A DNA stretch of 64,000 nt from Alginatibacterium sediminis. Lineage in GTDB: Bacteria > Pseudomonadota > Gammaproteobacteria > Enterobacterales > Celerinatantimonadaceae. Location: positions 248,001-312,000 of the forward strand of contig NZ_RAQO01000006.1 of assembly GCF_003610775.1 (NCBI RefSeq), given 5' to 3'. Below are positions 63,748 through 64,000 of this stretch, piece after piece (positions within the stretch are counted from its first letter, which is position 1; each line of letters starts with the position of its first letter). The position numbers and the translations under genes were made by a program. The notes beneath the pieces are model-generated. The model made no database searches. It was not told the origin of the DNA and was given only the letters and a program-made list of their open reading frames with translations.

Positions 63748-64000
63748 ATGAGCGAAGCCTTAACTCGAGCCCGTGAAATACTACAACAAGTGGATCCCGA
63801 ACTAGAGACCGTTTTAAGTGAACGATATGACGAGCTACTACCGCAGTTTGCCGAGTCGCTAATTGAAATGAGTTATGGCCGAGTTTACTCGCGACCAGGC
63901 TTGGATATTAAAACCCGCTATATCGCCACCATTGCGGCCTTAACGTCACAAGGCGCACAAACCTTGCCACAACTGCGGGTGAACATTAAAAACGCATTAA
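63748..64000 (+). CDS. Carboxymuconolactone decarboxylase-family protein, N-terminal part
   Basis: The first 84 codons of a gene cut by the right edge. AAGGAG lies 9 bases before the ATG at 63748. The translation MSEALTRAREILQQVDPELE continues to SYGRVYSRPGLDIKTRYIATIAALTSQGAQTLPQLRVNIKNAL, the helical pattern of carboxymuconolactone decarboxylase/AhpD-like proteins (SRPGLDIKTRYIATIAAL). Such proteins are decarboxylases or peroxidase-type disulfide proteins; the catalytic cysteine or histidine part, if any, lies outside the window. Confidence 0.78.
   Translation, partial: MSEALTRAREILQQVDPELETVLSERYDELLPQFAESLIEMSYGRVYSRPGLDIKTRYIATIAALTSQGAQTLPQLRVNIKNAL

Overview
The window looks like a chromosomal segment of a marine, heterotrophic gammaproteobacterium. 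The basis is moderate GC, Fur, FNR, CRP, GntR and ScrR-type operators of gammaproteobacterial form, TRAP and ABC uptake systems, a FeoAB iron system, and enzymes for red-algal (agar-derived) sugars. I cannot fix the genus from the sequence; an agarolytic or oligosaccharide-scavenging lineage of the Alteromonadales, Vibrionales or Oceanospirillales would fit. I see no rRNA, tRNA, CRISPR array, insertion sequence, phage gene or integrase.

Layout. 1-12.2 kb is an agar-oligosaccharide locus: a mannonate/fructuronate-type oxidoreductase (cut by the window edge), a 3,6-anhydro-L-galactonate cycloisomerase-like enolase, a cytoplasmic GH117 anhydro-galactosidase, a five-bladed-propeller hydrolase, a GH2 enzyme, an IclR regulator, and a sugar ABC transporter whose ATPase, binding protein and permeases lie in three separate transcription units. 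12.3-23.8 kb is a sucrose locus: a binding-protein ABC transporter, GH32 sucrase, amylosucrase, fructokinase, and two LacI regulators. Copies of a ScrR-type operator lie before the transporter operon, amylosucrase and fructokinase. 23.8-30.3 kb is a gluconate locus: gntR, a TRAP transporter, gluconokinase and edd, under two tandem GntR operators.

30.5-34 kb holds small secreted or hypothetical proteins, a TDT/SLAC1 carrier and an SDR. 34.1-47.6 kb is a complete reductive pyrimidine pathway: preT-preA, dihydropyrimidinase, N-carbamoyl-beta-alanine amidohydrolase, omega-aminotransferase, methylmalonate-semialdehyde dehydrogenase, a thiamine-precursor-type ABC importer and a RutR-like TetR regulator. 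Three RutR-like operators sit at its three promoters. 47.8-51.2 kb is feoA-feoB-Cys-rich membrane protein with an FNR box and a Fur box, then a CopD-like membrane protein.

51.5 kb has an orphan TPR protein directly behind a strong Fur box. 52.3-55.7 kb is an unusual three-gene redox operon: ferric-reductase-like membrane flavoprotein, 2[4Fe-4S] ferredoxin, and a Tat-exported fumarate-reductase/AprA-like flavoprotein. It is divergent from an AraC regulator and lacZ (56-60 kb). The right end carries an MFS/LysR pair, a GNAT acetyltransferase, a DUF2798 protein and the start of a carboxymuconolactone-decarboxylase-family gene.

The common theme is uptake of small oligosaccharides and nutrients by high-affinity systems followed by breakdown in the cytoplasm. 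No secreted agarase or other exported polysaccharidase is visible here. The best candidate for something undescribed is the reductase-ferredoxin-Tat flavoprotein operon.
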